From: Pseudodonghicola xiamenensis DSM 18339
Lineage (GTDB): Bacteria > Pseudomonadota > Alphaproteobacteria > Rhodobacterales > Rhodobacteraceae
NCBI RefSeq assembly: GCF_000429365.1
Contig: NZ_AUBS01000005.1
Span: 174,610 to 238,609, forward strand
Reading direction: 5' to 3'
DNA length: 64,000 nt
The notes beneath the pieces are model-generated. The model worked only from the letters and a program-made list of their open reading frames with translations. It searched no databases and was not told where the DNA came from. The position numbers and the translations under genes are program-made. Within the stretch, counting starts at the first letter, position 1, and each line of letters starts with the position of its first letter. Positions 53,470-62,477 of this stretch are shown one piece after another.

Positions 53470-53886
53470 CTATCCGTCTCGTCCCGCTTCGTTGGGATTG
53501 CTGGAGAAAAGTGCGATCTTGTTGCCTTGGGGATCGCGAAGGTAACCGACATAGAAATGGGGTCCATAGGCGGCACGAAAGCCCGGCTGCCCCGCGTCGG
53601 TCCCGCCAGCGAGAAGGGCGGCGGCATGGAGGTCGCGAACCTGGCCTTGATTGCCCGCCTCGAAGGCGACCATGGCCCCGTTTCCGGCCGAAGCCGGACA
53701 TCCGTCAAAGGGTGGTTTGACGTAGAAATCGGGCAGAACAGGAGACTGCCCCTGCGCCTTGGGCAGAGAATAGCTCAGCCCCTCCTGCCCCTCCGCCAGC
53801 TCGTAGCCAAGGGCTGGCAAGAGCGCGGAATAAAAGCGTTTTGCAAGCGCGATATCATCCGCACCGACTGTGACGTAGGCAATCAT
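53470..53886 (-). CDS. VOC-family protein (glyoxalase-like)
   Basis: A 138-residue vicinal oxygen chelate protein: MIAYVTVGADDIALAKRFYSALL at the N-terminus, FYVKPPFDG, and a C-terminal AYGPHFYVGYLRDPQGNKIALF, the usual closing module. A His and a Glu at the normal metal positions are not both present, so it may bind a ligand without metal. The flanking intergenic stretches of about 210 and 250 bases (53259-53469 and 53887-54139) show no gene that I can support. The second is less GC-rich than its surroundings and may hold the promoter. Confidence 0.85.
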   Translation of the reverse strand: MIAYVTVGADDIALAKRFYSALLPALGYELAEGQEGLSYSLPKAQGQSPVLPDFYVKPPFDGCPASAGNGAMVAFEAGNQGQVRDLHAAALLAGGTDAGQPGFRAAYGPHFYVGYLRDPQGNKIALFSSNPNEAGRDG

Positions 53887-54139
53887 GCAGCATGTCTCTT
53901 TCCGGACGTGAGTTCATTCGAACGCAGCTGTGGCATTGGCGTAGACCCAGCAGGCCTACGGTTCGATATACATCGGAACTTTCTGATCCCAAAGCCAGCG
54001 ACATTGACACGATCAAACCGAACTCTCATCTCGTCCGCCCAGTGTTCCTTCGCCGGGGACAACAACGAAGGCCTCCTGAATACCCCCGACCTGCACTCTC
54101 CCCTTCCCCCGTTCCTCGCCCCATGGCAGTCTCCCGCTC

Positions 54140-55225
54140 ATGACCGATATGAAAACCGATATCCTGATCATCGGCGGCGGCATCGCCGGGCTCTCCGCCG
54201 GCGCGCGCCTCGCCCCCCATGCCACTGTCACCCTGCTGGAGGCGGAAACCGCCACCGGCTATCACGCCTCGGGCCGGTCCGCCGCGCTTTACGAAGCCAG
54301 CTATGGCAAGCCCTCCATCATGGCGCTGGCCCGTGCCAGCGGCGATTTTTTCCTGAACCAGAGCGATTACCTCAGCCCCCGCGGGCTGATGCTGGCAGGT
54401 CGCGCCGATCAGGCCGAAGCCTTTGCCAGCGAATGCGCCGAAATGGGGATGGAACGGCTGAGCCCCGCCGAGACGCTGAAGCAGCTGCCGATTCTGGACC
54501 CCGAGATCGCCGCGCAGGTCGGCTACACCCCCGAGGCCTGGGATATCGACACCGACCGCTTGATGCAGGATTTCGCCAAGACGATCCGCGCTCATGACGG
54601 CCAGATCCTGACCAAATCGCCGGTGACCGCCATCACCCCCGGCCGCCGCTGGCAGGTGACCACGCCCGGAGCCCGTTACGAGGCCGACCTGGTGATCAAT
54701 GCCGCCGGCGCCTGGGCCGATCGACTGGCGCAAATGGCCGGCGTCGCCCCCATCGGCCTCACCCCCATGCGCCGCTCCATGGCGCGGGTTGCCGCCCCCG
54801 AGGGGATGGACCCCGCCCCCTGGCCGATGATCTTCGGCGTGCGGGAGGAATGGTACATGAAACCCGACGCCGGCGCGCTTCTGATCTCTCCGGCGGAAGA
54901 GGATCCGACCACGCCGCATGATGCCTGGGCCGACGACATGGTGCTGGCCGAGGGGATCGCGCGATACGAGGCCTTCGTGACCACTCCGGTCACCCGGATG
55001 ATCTCGAACTGGGCGGGGCTGCGCAGCTTCGCCCCCGACCGCAATCTGGTGATCGGTGCCGATCCGGTGGCAAAGGGGTTCTTCTGGCTGGCCGGCCAGG
55101 GTGGCTATGGCTTTCTCACCTGCCCCGCTGCCAGTCAGTTGGCCGCCGATCTGATCCTCGGCCGCCCGCCGCAACTGGAGGCCGATATCCGCGCCGCGCT
55201 CAGCCCCGGGAGGTTCGGCAGATGA
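54140..55225 (+). CDS. DadA-type FAD-dependent amine/amino acid oxidoreductase
   Basis: A 361-residue flavoprotein of the DAO family. The FAD-binding fold DILIIGGGIAGLSAGARL is at the N-terminus, followed by TGYHASGRSAALYE. Further motifs are VINAAGAWAD (second nucleotide segment) and the C-terminal FWLAGQGGYGFLTCPAASQLAADL. Members oxidise glycine, sarcosine or D-amino acids; the substrate here is not clear. ATG 54140 or the in-frame ATG three codons later could be used. Its stop overlaps the start of the DUF938 gene. Confidence 0.88.
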   Translation: MTDMKTDILIIGGGIAGLSAGARLAPHATVTLLEAETATGYHASGRSAALYEASYGKPSIMALARASGDFFLNQSDYLSPRGLMLAGRADQAEAFASECAEMGMERLSPAETLKQLPILDPEIAAQVGYTPEAWDIDTDRLMQDFAKTIRAHDGQILTKSPVTAITPGRRWQVTTPGARYEADLVINAAGAWADRLAQMAGVAPIGLTPMRRSMARVAAPEGMDPAPWPMIFGVREEWYMKPDAGALLISPAEEDPTTPHDAWADDMVLAEGIARYEAFVTTPVTRMISNWAGLRSFAPDRNLVIGADPVAKGFFWLAGQGGYGFLTCPAASQLAADLILGRPPQLEADIRAALSPGRFGR

Positions 55226-55884
55226 CCAACCGTCTGACCCTGCCCGACACCGCCAGCATTGCCACTCAGGCCCAAGGCGGCAAGCTGGTCGCCCCCTCGG
55301 CCAGTCGCAATCTGGAACCGATCGCGGCACTCTTGGCGAAAGAGGCCCCCAGCTGCGGCCGCGCGTTGGAGATCGCCAGCGGCACCGGCCAGCATGTTGC
55401 GGCCTTCGCGGCGCGCCTGCCCGGGCTGCATTGGCAGCCGAGCGATCCCGACCCCACTCGCCGTGCCAGCATCGACACCTATGCCGCCGAAAGCGGCCGG
55501 GACAATATCTCCCCCGCGCTCGACCTCGACGCCGCCACCCCCGGCTGGGGCCGCCGGCTGGCCGGGCAGGAGCTGATCCTGCTGGTCAACCTGCTCCACC
55601 TGATCCCGATGGACTGGGTCAAGGTGCTGATCGCCGAGGCTGCCCAGGCCCTCGCCCCCGGTGGACGCTTCGTCCTCTATGGGCCGTTCCTGCGCGACGG
55701 CCAGCTCATCAGCGACGGCGATCGCGCCTTTCATGCCAGCCTGACGGCGCAGGACCCGCGCATCGGCTACAAGGAAATTGCCGATATCCTGCGCCTGCTC
55801 ATCACCGCCGGGTTGACTGTCAGGACCCAGAAGGAAATGCCCGCCAACAATCTGGCCGTCGTCGCAGAAAAGCCGGCTTTCTGA
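55222..55884 (+). CDS. DUF938 class I SAM-dependent methyltransferase-like protein
   Basis: A 220-residue protein of the DUF938 family (methyltransferase-like 26 type). It has SASRNLEPI at the N-terminus, the SAM motif ALEIASGTGQHVAAFAARLPGLHWQPSD, and ALAPGGRFVLYGPFLRDG, all typical. The substrate is unknown. It overlaps the oxidoreductase gene by four bases (ATGA), so both are cotranscribed. Its stop codon lies within a possible FNR-type box for the next gene. Confidence 0.9.
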   Translation: MTNRLTLPDTASIATQAQGGKLVAPSASRNLEPIAALLAKEAPSCGRALEIASGTGQHVAAFAARLPGLHWQPSDPDPTRRASIDTYAAESGRDNISPALDLDAATPGWGRRLAGQELILLVNLLHLIPMDWVKVLIAEAAQALAPGGRFVLYGPFLRDGQLISDGDRAFHASLTAQDPRIGYKEIADILRLLITAGLTVRTQKEMPANNLAVVAEKPAF

Positions 55885-55894
55885 TCAAGATCAA
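55881..55894. promoter_or_regulatory. Candidate FNR-type box upstream of the AhpD-like gene
   Basis: CTGATCAAGATCAA, which matches the consensus TTGAT-N4-ATCAA except for the first base. It overlaps the DUF938 stop codon and lies 58 bases before the AhpD-like start, a normal distance for activation. Partial matches can occur by chance. Confidence 0.45.
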
Positions 55895-55952
55895 TGTCCT
55901 ACCCGCATCGCCATGATCAGTGGGAACAAACCTAACTGTGAAAGGCATCAAA

Positions 55953-56291
55953 ATGAGCTGGAAAGACAAGATCGCTGACACCCGCAACGGCCTGCGCAAT
56001 TTCAACGGCGCCAACGGCGAGGTGATGCGCGGCTTCGGATCGCTCAGCAAGGCGGTCAAGGACGGCGGCGTGCTGGACTTCAAGGTCAAGGAATTCATCG
56101 CACTCGGCATCGCCGTGGCGGAACGCTGCGAGGCCTGCATCGGGCTGCACATCGACGCGCTGATCAAGGCCGGCGCCACCCGGGAAGAGGTGGCAGACGT
56201 TCTCGGCATGTGCATCCAGATGGGAGGCGGCCCGGCCATGATGTATGCCGCCAAGGCACTGGAATGCTATGACGAGCTGAGCGCCGCCTAA
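55953..56291 (+). CDS. Carboxymuconolactone decarboxylase/AhpD-family protein
   Basis: A 112-residue AhpD-like protein. The redox motif C-x2-C-x3-H is visible in AERCEACIGLHIDALIKAG, preceded by a Glu, the arrangement of peroxidase-type members. The rest is all-helical (REEVADVLGMCIQMGGGPAMMYAAKAL). Such proteins reduce peroxides through a thiol relay or have no assigned role. I used ATG 55953, with GAAAGG seven bases upstream, over an ATG 11 codons earlier. A candidate FNR-type box precedes it. Confidence 0.9.
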   Translation: MSWKDKIADTRNGLRNFNGANGEVMRGFGSLSKAVKDGGVLDFKVKEFIALGIAVAERCEACIGLHIDALIKAGATREEVADVLGMCIQMGGGPAMMYAAKALECYDELSAA

Positions 56292-56342
56292 CCCGGTCGC
56301 ACCGGCCCAGCCGGGGGCTTCGCCGCCCGCCGGCAGGGCCTC

Positions 56343-57176
56343 TCAGGCCGCGGGGCGCGCGAAGGATCTGAGCGCCCCCCAGCAGGCGCCCAGAAGCAGC
56401 AGGGGCAGCACGAAGAGCTTGAAGACGAAAATCGCGAAGATGGCAACGAAACTGCCGACCATCTCGTCCGCGCGTGTATAAAGGTTTCGTGCCAGTTCCT
56501 GATAGCGATCGACCTCCCCCAGGGCGGACCGCAGGCTGGCCCCCCAACCGCCCGGCTCAGTCGCAGTGGGGGCTGTCCCGTTAACCTGCGCAGTGATATC
56601 TTCGATCACCGCCATATTGCGATCCCAGGCCGCCTGCGTCATCGGATCGGCGATCACCCCCGAAAGAACGAAGGCCAGCGGCAGCATCACCGCAAGGCTG
56701 CCGCCGTACCATCCGAGCCGCTGCGCCGGCGCCTGCAGCGCCCCCCGCCCCAGAGCCGCCAGCCCGCACCCCAATGCCAGAAGACCAAACCCCACTGCGC
56801 CGACCGGTGCCATCGACACCGACAGAATGCCGGTCGTCACCATCAGGGCGAAAACGCCACCCGCCACCCGTTCGACGGTGTCGTCGATCGGCTCCAGCAG
56901 CTTCAGCGGTTGCGCGGTACCGGAAACCACCATGGAGCCGCCAACCTCGATCTCCTGCGCGGCTGAGAGCACGGCATTCAACGTCCGCAGGGTGACATAG
57001 ACTCCCGCGCTCGCCACCGCGACGGTGCGGGCATAGCCCTCCGCGCGCCGGGTCAGCGGGTTGCTGTCGGAATAAGCCGCAGCGACCAGCGCCAGCGCGG
57101 CAAACAGGACCAGCGCCAGCCTGCGGAAGGCGCCTGTCTCAGCCGTCGACGCGGTTGGTTCGGGTCTTCGGGTCAT
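56343..57176 (-). CDS. Polytopic membrane protein of unknown function
   Basis: A 277-residue protein with about five hydrophobic helices: one near the N-terminus, one at about 110-128, one at about 131-150, one at about 165-185, and one at the C-terminal end (FVAIFAIFVFKLFVLPLLLLGACWGAL). Between them is a soluble segment with GGSMVVSGTAQPLKLLEPIDDTVE. I do not recognise a named family. ATG 57176 has GAGGACAG upstream; an ATG nine codons earlier has no site. It is convergent with the AhpD-like gene. Confidence 0.75.
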   Translation of the reverse strand: MTRRPEPTASTAETGAFRRLALVLFAALALVAAAYSDSNPLTRRAEGYARTVAVASAGVYVTLRTLNAVLSAAQEIEVGGSMVVSGTAQPLKLLEPIDDTVERVAGGVFALMVTTGILSVSMAPVGAVGFGLLALGCGLAALGRGALQAPAQRLGWYGGSLAVMLPLAFVLSGVIADPMTQAAWDRNMAVIEDITAQVNGTAPTATEPGGWGASLRSALGEVDRYQELARNLYTRADEMVGSFVAIFAIFVFKLFVLPLLLLGACWGALRSFARPAA

Positions 57177-57415
57177 TGGGGCTGTCCTCGGTGATCGTCG
57201 CATCCCGGAGCCGGTGCAGTATCTTCACCGGAAGCCCGGTGCCCGGCAAGCCAGATCGGCGCGCCCCCGGCCCTGCCGATCAAGCGTCCGAGACGCCACC
57301 GCAGTTTCCTCTCTGCGACGATACTCTCGCCGGAGACTCCCTCAGTCAAAGCTTGCACAAGGGCCCGCAGGCGCCGCGCGCCATCACGCCCCCTCCCCGC
57401 ATGGGAAGGAGGCAT
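57173..57415 (-). CDS. Possible small ORF upstream of the membrane protein gene (doubtful)
   Basis: An 80-codon frame in the gap of about 260 bases between the dehydrogenase gene and the membrane protein gene. It is basic and has no recognisable motif. Its TGA overlaps the ATG of the membrane protein gene (ATGA), as coupled genes do in this window. There is no ribosome binding site at its first ATG, and codon use is only weakly gene-like. I list it to document the gap rather than to claim it. Confidence 0.22.
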   Translation of the reverse strand: MPPSHAGRGRDGARRLRALVQALTEGVSGESIVAERKLRWRLGRLIGRAGGAPIWLAGHRASGEDTAPAPGCDDHRGQPQ

Positions 57416-57434
57416 ATGAAAACCTGAGGTCGGA

Positions 57435-58832
57435 TCAGACGATCTTGCCGGGGTTCATGATGTTGTCGGGATCGAACGCCGCCTTGATCGCCGCCATGTA
57501 GCGCATCGCCGGCCCCAGCTCCTTGTAGAGATAGGGCTTCTTGCCCTGGCCGATACCATGTTCGCCGGTACAGGTGCCCTCGACCGAAATCGCCAGGTCA
57601 TTCAGCCAGCCGACGAATTCCTCGGCCTTTGCGATCTCCTCCGCGCTCTCCATGTCGATCAGCGGCAGACAGTGGAAATTACCGTCGCCCACATGGCCCA
57701 CGATGGGAGCGATCATTCCCAGTTCGGCCGCCTTGGCGGTCGCGGCGCCAACGCATTCCGCCAGCCGCGAGATCGGCACGCAGACGTCGGTCGACAGTCC
57801 CTTGGCGCCCGGGCGCAGCCCGTGGCACGCCCAGTACATGTCATGGCGCGCCTGCCAGAGCTTGTTGCGCTCTTCAGTGCTGGTGGTGGCCTGGAAGCCG
57901 TTGCCGCCGAATTCCTCGGCGATCGACCCGAAAGTCTCCGCCTGCTCCTGCACCCCGGCCTCGGACCCGTGGAATTCCAGCAGCAGGAGCGGCGTTTCCG
58001 GCAGATCGAGCTTGGAATAGATATTGGCCGCCTTCACGCTCAACTCGTCCAGCAGCTCGATCCGCGCCACCGGCACGCCGTATTGAATCGTCATCATCAC
58101 CGCCTGGCAGGCAGCATCGACCGAAGGAAAGGAACAGCGCGCCGAAGAGATCGCCTCGGGGATGCCCTGCAGGCGCAGGGTGATCTCGGTGATCAGCCCC
58201 AAGGTGCCTTCCGATCCCACCATCAGCCGGGTCAGGTCATAACCGGCCGAGCTTTTCTTGGCCCGGGTCGCGGTGCGGATCACCTCGCCATCGGGCATAA
58301 CCACCTCGAGCGCGACGACATTGTCCTTCATGGTGCCATAGCGCACCGCATTGGTGCCCGAGGCGCGGGTCGAGACCATGCCGCCCAGCGAGGCATTGGC
58401 GCCCGGGTCGATCGGAAAGAACAGCCCCTGATCGCGCAAATGGGTATTGAGCTGTTCGCGCGTCACCCCGGGCTGGATGACGCAATCGAGATCCCCCGCA
58501 TGCACGGCGAGGATCTGGTTCATCTGGGTGAAATCGACCGAGATACCGCCGGCGGGGGCGTTCACATGGCCCTCCAGCGAGGTACCGGTGCCAAAGGGGA
58601 TGACCGGCACCTTGTGTTCGGCACAGATCTTGACGATCTCGGAAACCTCCTCGGTACCTGCGGGAAAGACCACGGCATCGGGGATCTGGTTCTGGATATA
58701 GGTCGTCGTATGGCCGTGCTGCTCTCGGATCGACAGGCCGGTCTGGCAGCGATCGCCGAAACGTTGCTTCAGGATGCCGACGGCGGTTTCGATACCGGTT
58801 TCATTGCGCGGCAGCGCGGTTGCTTGCACCAT
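57435..58832 (-). CDS. FAD-linked D-lactate/glycolate-type dehydrogenase
   Basis: A 465-residue FAD-binding type 4 (VAO/GlcD-like) oxidoreductase. The FAD domain shows VPVIPFGTGTSLEGHVNAP, QPGVTREQLNTHLRDQGLFFPIDPGANASLGGM and LMVGSEGTLGLITEITLRL. The C-terminal substrate domain ends GEHGIGQGKKPYL and AFDPDNIMNPGKI. These match cytochrome-type D-lactate dehydrogenase (Dld) and GlcD; the lack of glcE/glcF neighbours favours the single-subunit Dld type, feeding electrons into the respiratory chain. I used ATG 58832, downstream of GGAG; GTG 58841 is an alternative. Confidence 0.92.
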   Translation of the reverse strand: MVQATALPRNETGIETAVGILKQRFGDRCQTGLSIREQHGHTTTYIQNQIPDAVVFPAGTEEVSEIVKICAEHKVPVIPFGTGTSLEGHVNAPAGGISVDFTQMNQILAVHAGDLDCVIQPGVTREQLNTHLRDQGLFFPIDPGANASLGGMVSTRASGTNAVRYGTMKDNVVALEVVMPDGEVIRTATRAKKSSAGYDLTRLMVGSEGTLGLITEITLRLQGIPEAISSARCSFPSVDAACQAVMMTIQYGVPVARIELLDELSVKAANIYSKLDLPETPLLLLEFHGSEAGVQEQAETFGSIAEEFGGNGFQATTSTEERNKLWQARHDMYWACHGLRPGAKGLSTDVCVPISRLAECVGAATAKAAELGMIAPIVGHVGDGNFHCLPLIDMESAEEIAKAEEFVGWLNDLAISVEGTCTGEHGIGQGKKPYLYKELGPAMRYMAAIKAAFDPDNIMNPGKIV

Positions 58833-58922
58833 GTCTCTCACTCCGTTTAGGGGGCGGACAATACCCGGTTTCCCCCCCTCGTCAATCGGCCACCCGGATC
58901 GCTGGCGGTGGCGGGCAGCGCC

Positions 58923-60713
58923 TCAGTCGCCCAGAGCGATCCCCTCGCGACGTGGGTCGGCGCCCCCCTTCAGCCCGTGGCCGATCTCGATCGCATGCAG
59001 GCCCGAATTCAGCACCTTCGGCGCCACCTCATAGCCCATCTCCTCCAGCTCGGGCGCCAGCGCCTCGATCCCGGTGCCGGCCTCCAGATCATAGGTGCCG
59101 AAGCGGTTCACCGCATGCGGCAGCGCCACCGCCTGCTGCACATCCATGCCCCAGTCCGCCCAGGCGACGATGGCCTGCGCCACATAGCCGATGATGCGGC
59201 TGCCCCCGGGCGAACCGATCGCCAGCACCGGCTTGCCCTCGGCCATCACGATGGTCGGGGCCATCGACGACCGCGGTCGCTTGCCCGGCTCCACCCGATT
59301 GGCGATGGGCAACCCGTCCTTGTGGGTCCGGAACGAGAAATCGGTCAGTTCGTTGTTCAGCAGAAAGCCGCGCACCATCAGCCGCGACCCGAAGCCGTTT
59401 TCGATCGTCGTGGTCATCGACAACACATTACCATAGCTATCGACGATGGAGATATGAGAGGTCGAGGGGAATTCGATCGCCTCGTCATCGGCCTGCAACA
59501 AGGCGTGATCAAAGACCGGATTGCCCGGCGCCACCTCGGGCAGGGCATCGCCCCCCTCCAACAGCTTGGCGCGCTCGGCCAGATAGGCGGGGTCGACCAG
59601 CCCCTTGGTCGGCATCGGCACGAAATCCTCATCCGCCATATACCGCCCCCGGTCCGCGAAGGCGAGCCGCGAGGCATCGCCGATCAGCCGCCAGGCTTCG
59701 GGGCTGTCAGGCCCCGGCATCGCGAAACTGTTGAGCATGCCGAGGATCTGCCCCACCGTCAGCGCCCCGGAGGACGGCGGGCCCATACCGCAGACCTCAT
59801 ATGTCCGATAGGGCACGCAGATCGGCGCCCGTTCCCGCACCTGGTAAAGCGCCAGATCAAGCCCCGAGAGCACCCCGGGATTGTCCCCTGCCCCCTCCTG
59901 CACCGTGCGGACGATATCTGCAGCGACCGGACCGGCATAGAAACCTGCCGCGCCGTTATCCGCCAATTGTCTCAGCGTGTCGGCATAGGCCGGATTGGTC
60001 AGCCGCTGCCCCGCCGCCAGGGGCTGACCACCCGGCAGGAAGTATTCCGCCGTCGCCGGGAACCGGGCCAGACGTTCGGCATCCGCCTCGACAAGCGCCG
60101 CCAGGCGCGCGGAGACCGCAAAGCCTCCCTCGGCCAGGTCGATGGCAGGCCGGAACAGATCGCGCCAGTCGGTACGCCCCCAGCGGCGATGCGCCTCGGC
60201 CAGCAGCGCCGGCGTCCCCGGGGTGCCGACCGACCGGCCACCGACCACCGCATCATAGAATCCGAGCGGCTGGCCGCTGGTATCCTGGAACAGCCGTGGA
60301 CGGGCGTCGAGCGGCGCGGTCTCGCGCCCGTCGAGCGTGGTCAGATCACCGCTGGCAGCATCGTACCAGACCAGAAAGGCCCCGCCGCCCAGCCCCGAGG
60401 ATTGCGGCTCGACCAGCCCCAGCACCGTCTGCGCCGCGACCATCGCATCCGCCGCGGTGCCGCCGGCGCGCAGCACGGCGGCACCGGCCTCGGCCGCATG
60501 CGGGTTGGCCACCGCGATCATCCAATGCGTGGCTTCGACCGGCCGGCCCGCCGCCTTGGCCTCCAATGCCGCCGCCACCGCAGGAGACAGTGCGGCAAAT
60601 CCACCACCTGCCTCTGTCGCCTCTTCCGGCGCGACGGTATCGGCCGCCTGTTGCGCGCCAAGCGGCGAGGCGAGGAGCAGCCCGGAAAGACAGGCAAAGG
60701 TGAACTGACGCAT
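58923..60713 (-). CDS. ggt: Gamma-glutamyltransferase
   Basis: A periplasmic N-terminal nucleophile hydrolase that cleaves or transfers the gamma-glutamyl group of glutathione. The 596-residue precursor has a signal peptide (QFTFACLSGLLLASPLGAQQ). It matures by autocleavage before Thr418 in the segment STSHISIVDSYGNVLSMTTT, giving large and small subunits. Other blocks are GLGGGAFLVWYD and SPGGSRIIGYVAQ. The residue after Thr is Ser where many members have Thr. The length is as expected for the family. Confidence 0.95.
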   Translation of the reverse strand: MRQFTFACLSGLLLASPLGAQQAADTVAPEEATEAGGGFAALSPAVAAALEAKAAGRPVEATHWMIAVANPHAAEAGAAVLRAGGTAADAMVAAQTVLGLVEPQSSGLGGGAFLVWYDAASGDLTTLDGRETAPLDARPRLFQDTSGQPLGFYDAVVGGRSVGTPGTPALLAEAHRRWGRTDWRDLFRPAIDLAEGGFAVSARLAALVEADAERLARFPATAEYFLPGGQPLAAGQRLTNPAYADTLRQLADNGAAGFYAGPVAADIVRTVQEGAGDNPGVLSGLDLALYQVRERAPICVPYRTYEVCGMGPPSSGALTVGQILGMLNSFAMPGPDSPEAWRLIGDASRLAFADRGRYMADEDFVPMPTKGLVDPAYLAERAKLLEGGDALPEVAPGNPVFDHALLQADDEAIEFPSTSHISIVDSYGNVLSMTTTIENGFGSRLMVRGFLLNNELTDFSFRTHKDGLPIANRVEPGKRPRSSMAPTIVMAEGKPVLAIGSPGGSRIIGYVAQAIVAWADWGMDVQQAVALPHAVNRFGTYDLEAGTGIEALAPELEEMGYEVAPKVLNSGLHAIEIGHGLKGGADPRREGIALGD

Positions 60714-60785
60714 GGGATGCTCTCCCCTTTCGATGAGTTGGCGGAGTGTAGCGGATCGGCGCCGGCAGGCAATCCGGAGAAGCCC

Positions 60786-61337
60786 TCAGATCGCCGCGGC
60801 CCCATAGTCTGCCAGCCGATCATACCGGGCCCCCTTCGGATGCAGGACCGACCGATAGAGTCCAAAGCAAGTCACCGGCACCTCCGGCAGCAGAGTATCG
60901 CCGAACCGTTCGAAAAAGCCCTGCAGCACCTCGGCCTCGCGTCCGCTGCCTGCGTTCCCGCCCAACCGGGCGAGGGTGACATGGGGATGGAACCGTTCCT
61001 TCGGCGCGGAGAGGCCGGCACGGCGGAGCGCGCGCAGGATATCCTCGCGCAATTTCAACAAGGCCGGATCGGGCGCGACATCGGCAAAGATCAGTCGGGG
61101 CTTGGCGGCACCGAAACGGCCCAGGCCAGTGAAGTGCAGCGTAAAGGGCTTGACCGCAAGGCGTTCAAGCTCCTCATGCAGCGCCTCCAGCGCCTCCTCC
61201 GGCTGATCGCCCAGAAAGGCCAGGGTCAGATGCAGGTTCTCCGGCGCCACGGGGCGGCCCAGGGGCAGCCCCGCCTGCAGCCGGCTCAGCGCGGCGATTG
61301 CCGCGTCAGAGAGGGCGATGGCCAGAAAGGCCCGCAT
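60786..61337 (-). CDS. thpR: RNA 2',3'-cyclic phosphodiesterase ThpR
   Basis: A 183-residue 2H-phosphoesterase that opens 2',3'-cyclic phosphates on RNA ends. The two catalytic H-x-T-x motifs are HLTLAFLGD (about residue 37) and HVTLARLGG (about residue 124). The N-terminal MRAFLAIALSD is typical. It lies 11 bases after the stop of the 2-hydroxyacid dehydrogenase gene on the same strand, so both may be cotranscribed, with no obvious functional link. Confidence 0.92.
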   Translation of the reverse strand: MRAFLAIALSDAAIAALSRLQAGLPLGRPVAPENLHLTLAFLGDQPEEALEALHEELERLAVKPFTLHFTGLGRFGAAKPRLIFADVAPDPALLKLREDILRALRRAGLSAPKERFHPHVTLARLGGNAGSGREAEVLQGFFERFGDTLLPEVPVTCFGLYRSVLHPKGARYDRLADYGAAAI

Positions 61338-61347
61338 CGCTCTGGGG

Positions 61348-62334
61348 TTACAGCATCCCCGGCACCACCAGATCGGGCGGCCGGTGACCGTCTTCGAAGG
61401 TCTTGATGTTGATGATCACCTTCTCGCCCATCTCGATCCGCCCCTCGATGGTGGCCGATCCCATATGCGGCAGCAGCACCACGTTGGGCAGATCGCGCAG
61501 CTTGGCGGCGACATCGCTGCCACGTTCGTAAACATCGAGCCCGGCACCGGCGATATCGCCCGCACGGATCAACCGCGCCAGCGCGCTTTCGTCGATGACC
61601 TCGCCGCGCGAGGTGTTGACGATCACCGCCGAGGGTTTCATCAGCCCAAGCCGCCGCGCGTTCATCAAGTGGAAGGTGCTGGGGGTCGAGGGGCAGTTGA
61701 CGGAAATCACATCCATCCGCGCCACCATCTGATCGAGGCTTTCCCAATAGGTGGCCTCAAGCGCCTGTTCGATCTCCGGGCGCACCCGGCGCCGATTGTG
61801 ATAATGCACCTGCATGCCGAAGGCCGCGGCGCGGCGCGCCACCGCCTGACCGATCCGCCCCATGCCGAGGATGCCGAGCCGCCGGCCACTGATCCGCCCG
61901 CCCAACAGCGCGGTCGGTGCCCAGCCGCTCCAGTCGCCCTTCTGCATCAGGGCAAGGCCCTCGGGGATGCGGCGGGTAACGGCGAGGATCAGCGCCATGG
62001 TCATGTCCGCGGTATCGTCGGTCAGCACGCCCGGCGTGTTCGACACCAGCACCCCGCGCTGCCGCGCCGTGGCGACGTCGATATGATCGACCCCGGCGCC
62101 ATAGTTGGCAATCAGCTTAAGCCGCTCACCCGCCTGGGTGATCAGGCCGGCATCAATCGAATCGGTCAGCGTCGGCACCAAAATGTCGGCCTGTTTCACC
62201 GCCTCGACCAGTTCAGAGCGGGTCATCGGCGTATCGTCCTCGCGCAGACGCACATCGAAAAGCTCGCTCAGCCGGGTTTCCACGGCCTCCGGCAACCGTC
62301 GCGTGACAACAACACTCAGTCGTTCTCTTGACAC
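61348..62334 (-). CDS. D-2-hydroxyacid dehydrogenase (glyoxylate/hydroxypyruvate reductase type)
   Basis: A 328-residue NAD(P)-dependent enzyme of the GyaR/GhrB group. The cofactor motif is LGILGMGRIGQAVARRA. The catalytic residues are Arg in NTSRGEVIDE, Glu in GLDVYERG and His in LLPHMGSATIEGR. It likely reduces glyoxylate or hydroxypyruvate. I set the start at GTG 62334, because GGAGGAG lies a few bases upstream and the protein then has family length; the frame continues 50 codons upstream without similarity. It is divergent from the SH3 protein gene. Confidence 0.92.
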   Translation of the reverse strand: MSRERLSVVVTRRLPEAVETRLSELFDVRLREDDTPMTRSELVEAVKQADILVPTLTDSIDAGLITQAGERLKLIANYGAGVDHIDVATARQRGVLVSNTPGVLTDDTADMTMALILAVTRRIPEGLALMQKGDWSGWAPTALLGGRISGRRLGILGMGRIGQAVARRAAAFGMQVHYHNRRRVRPEIEQALEATYWESLDQMVARMDVISVNCPSTPSTFHLMNARRLGLMKPSAVIVNTSRGEVIDESALARLIRAGDIAGAGLDVYERGSDVAAKLRDLPNVVLLPHMGSATIEGRIEMGEKVIINIKTFEDGHRPPDLVVPGML

Positions 62335-62477
62335 TTCTGCTCCTCCAAAGCTTCCAAACTTGCCTGCGCCATGGCATCGTGGCGCAGGAACAGCCGGGGC
62401 ACAAGAACCCCATGCACTTATGACGCAGGCTTTTTCATCCGAGACGAAAGAAAATTGCGGGCAGGCCGTCTTTGACC

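Noticed and set aside
58908..61406. 832-codon plus-strand frame opposite ggt and thpR
   Set aside because: It runs antisense through two genes with confirmed catalytic motifs, and its product is Arg/Gln/Pro-rich without domains.
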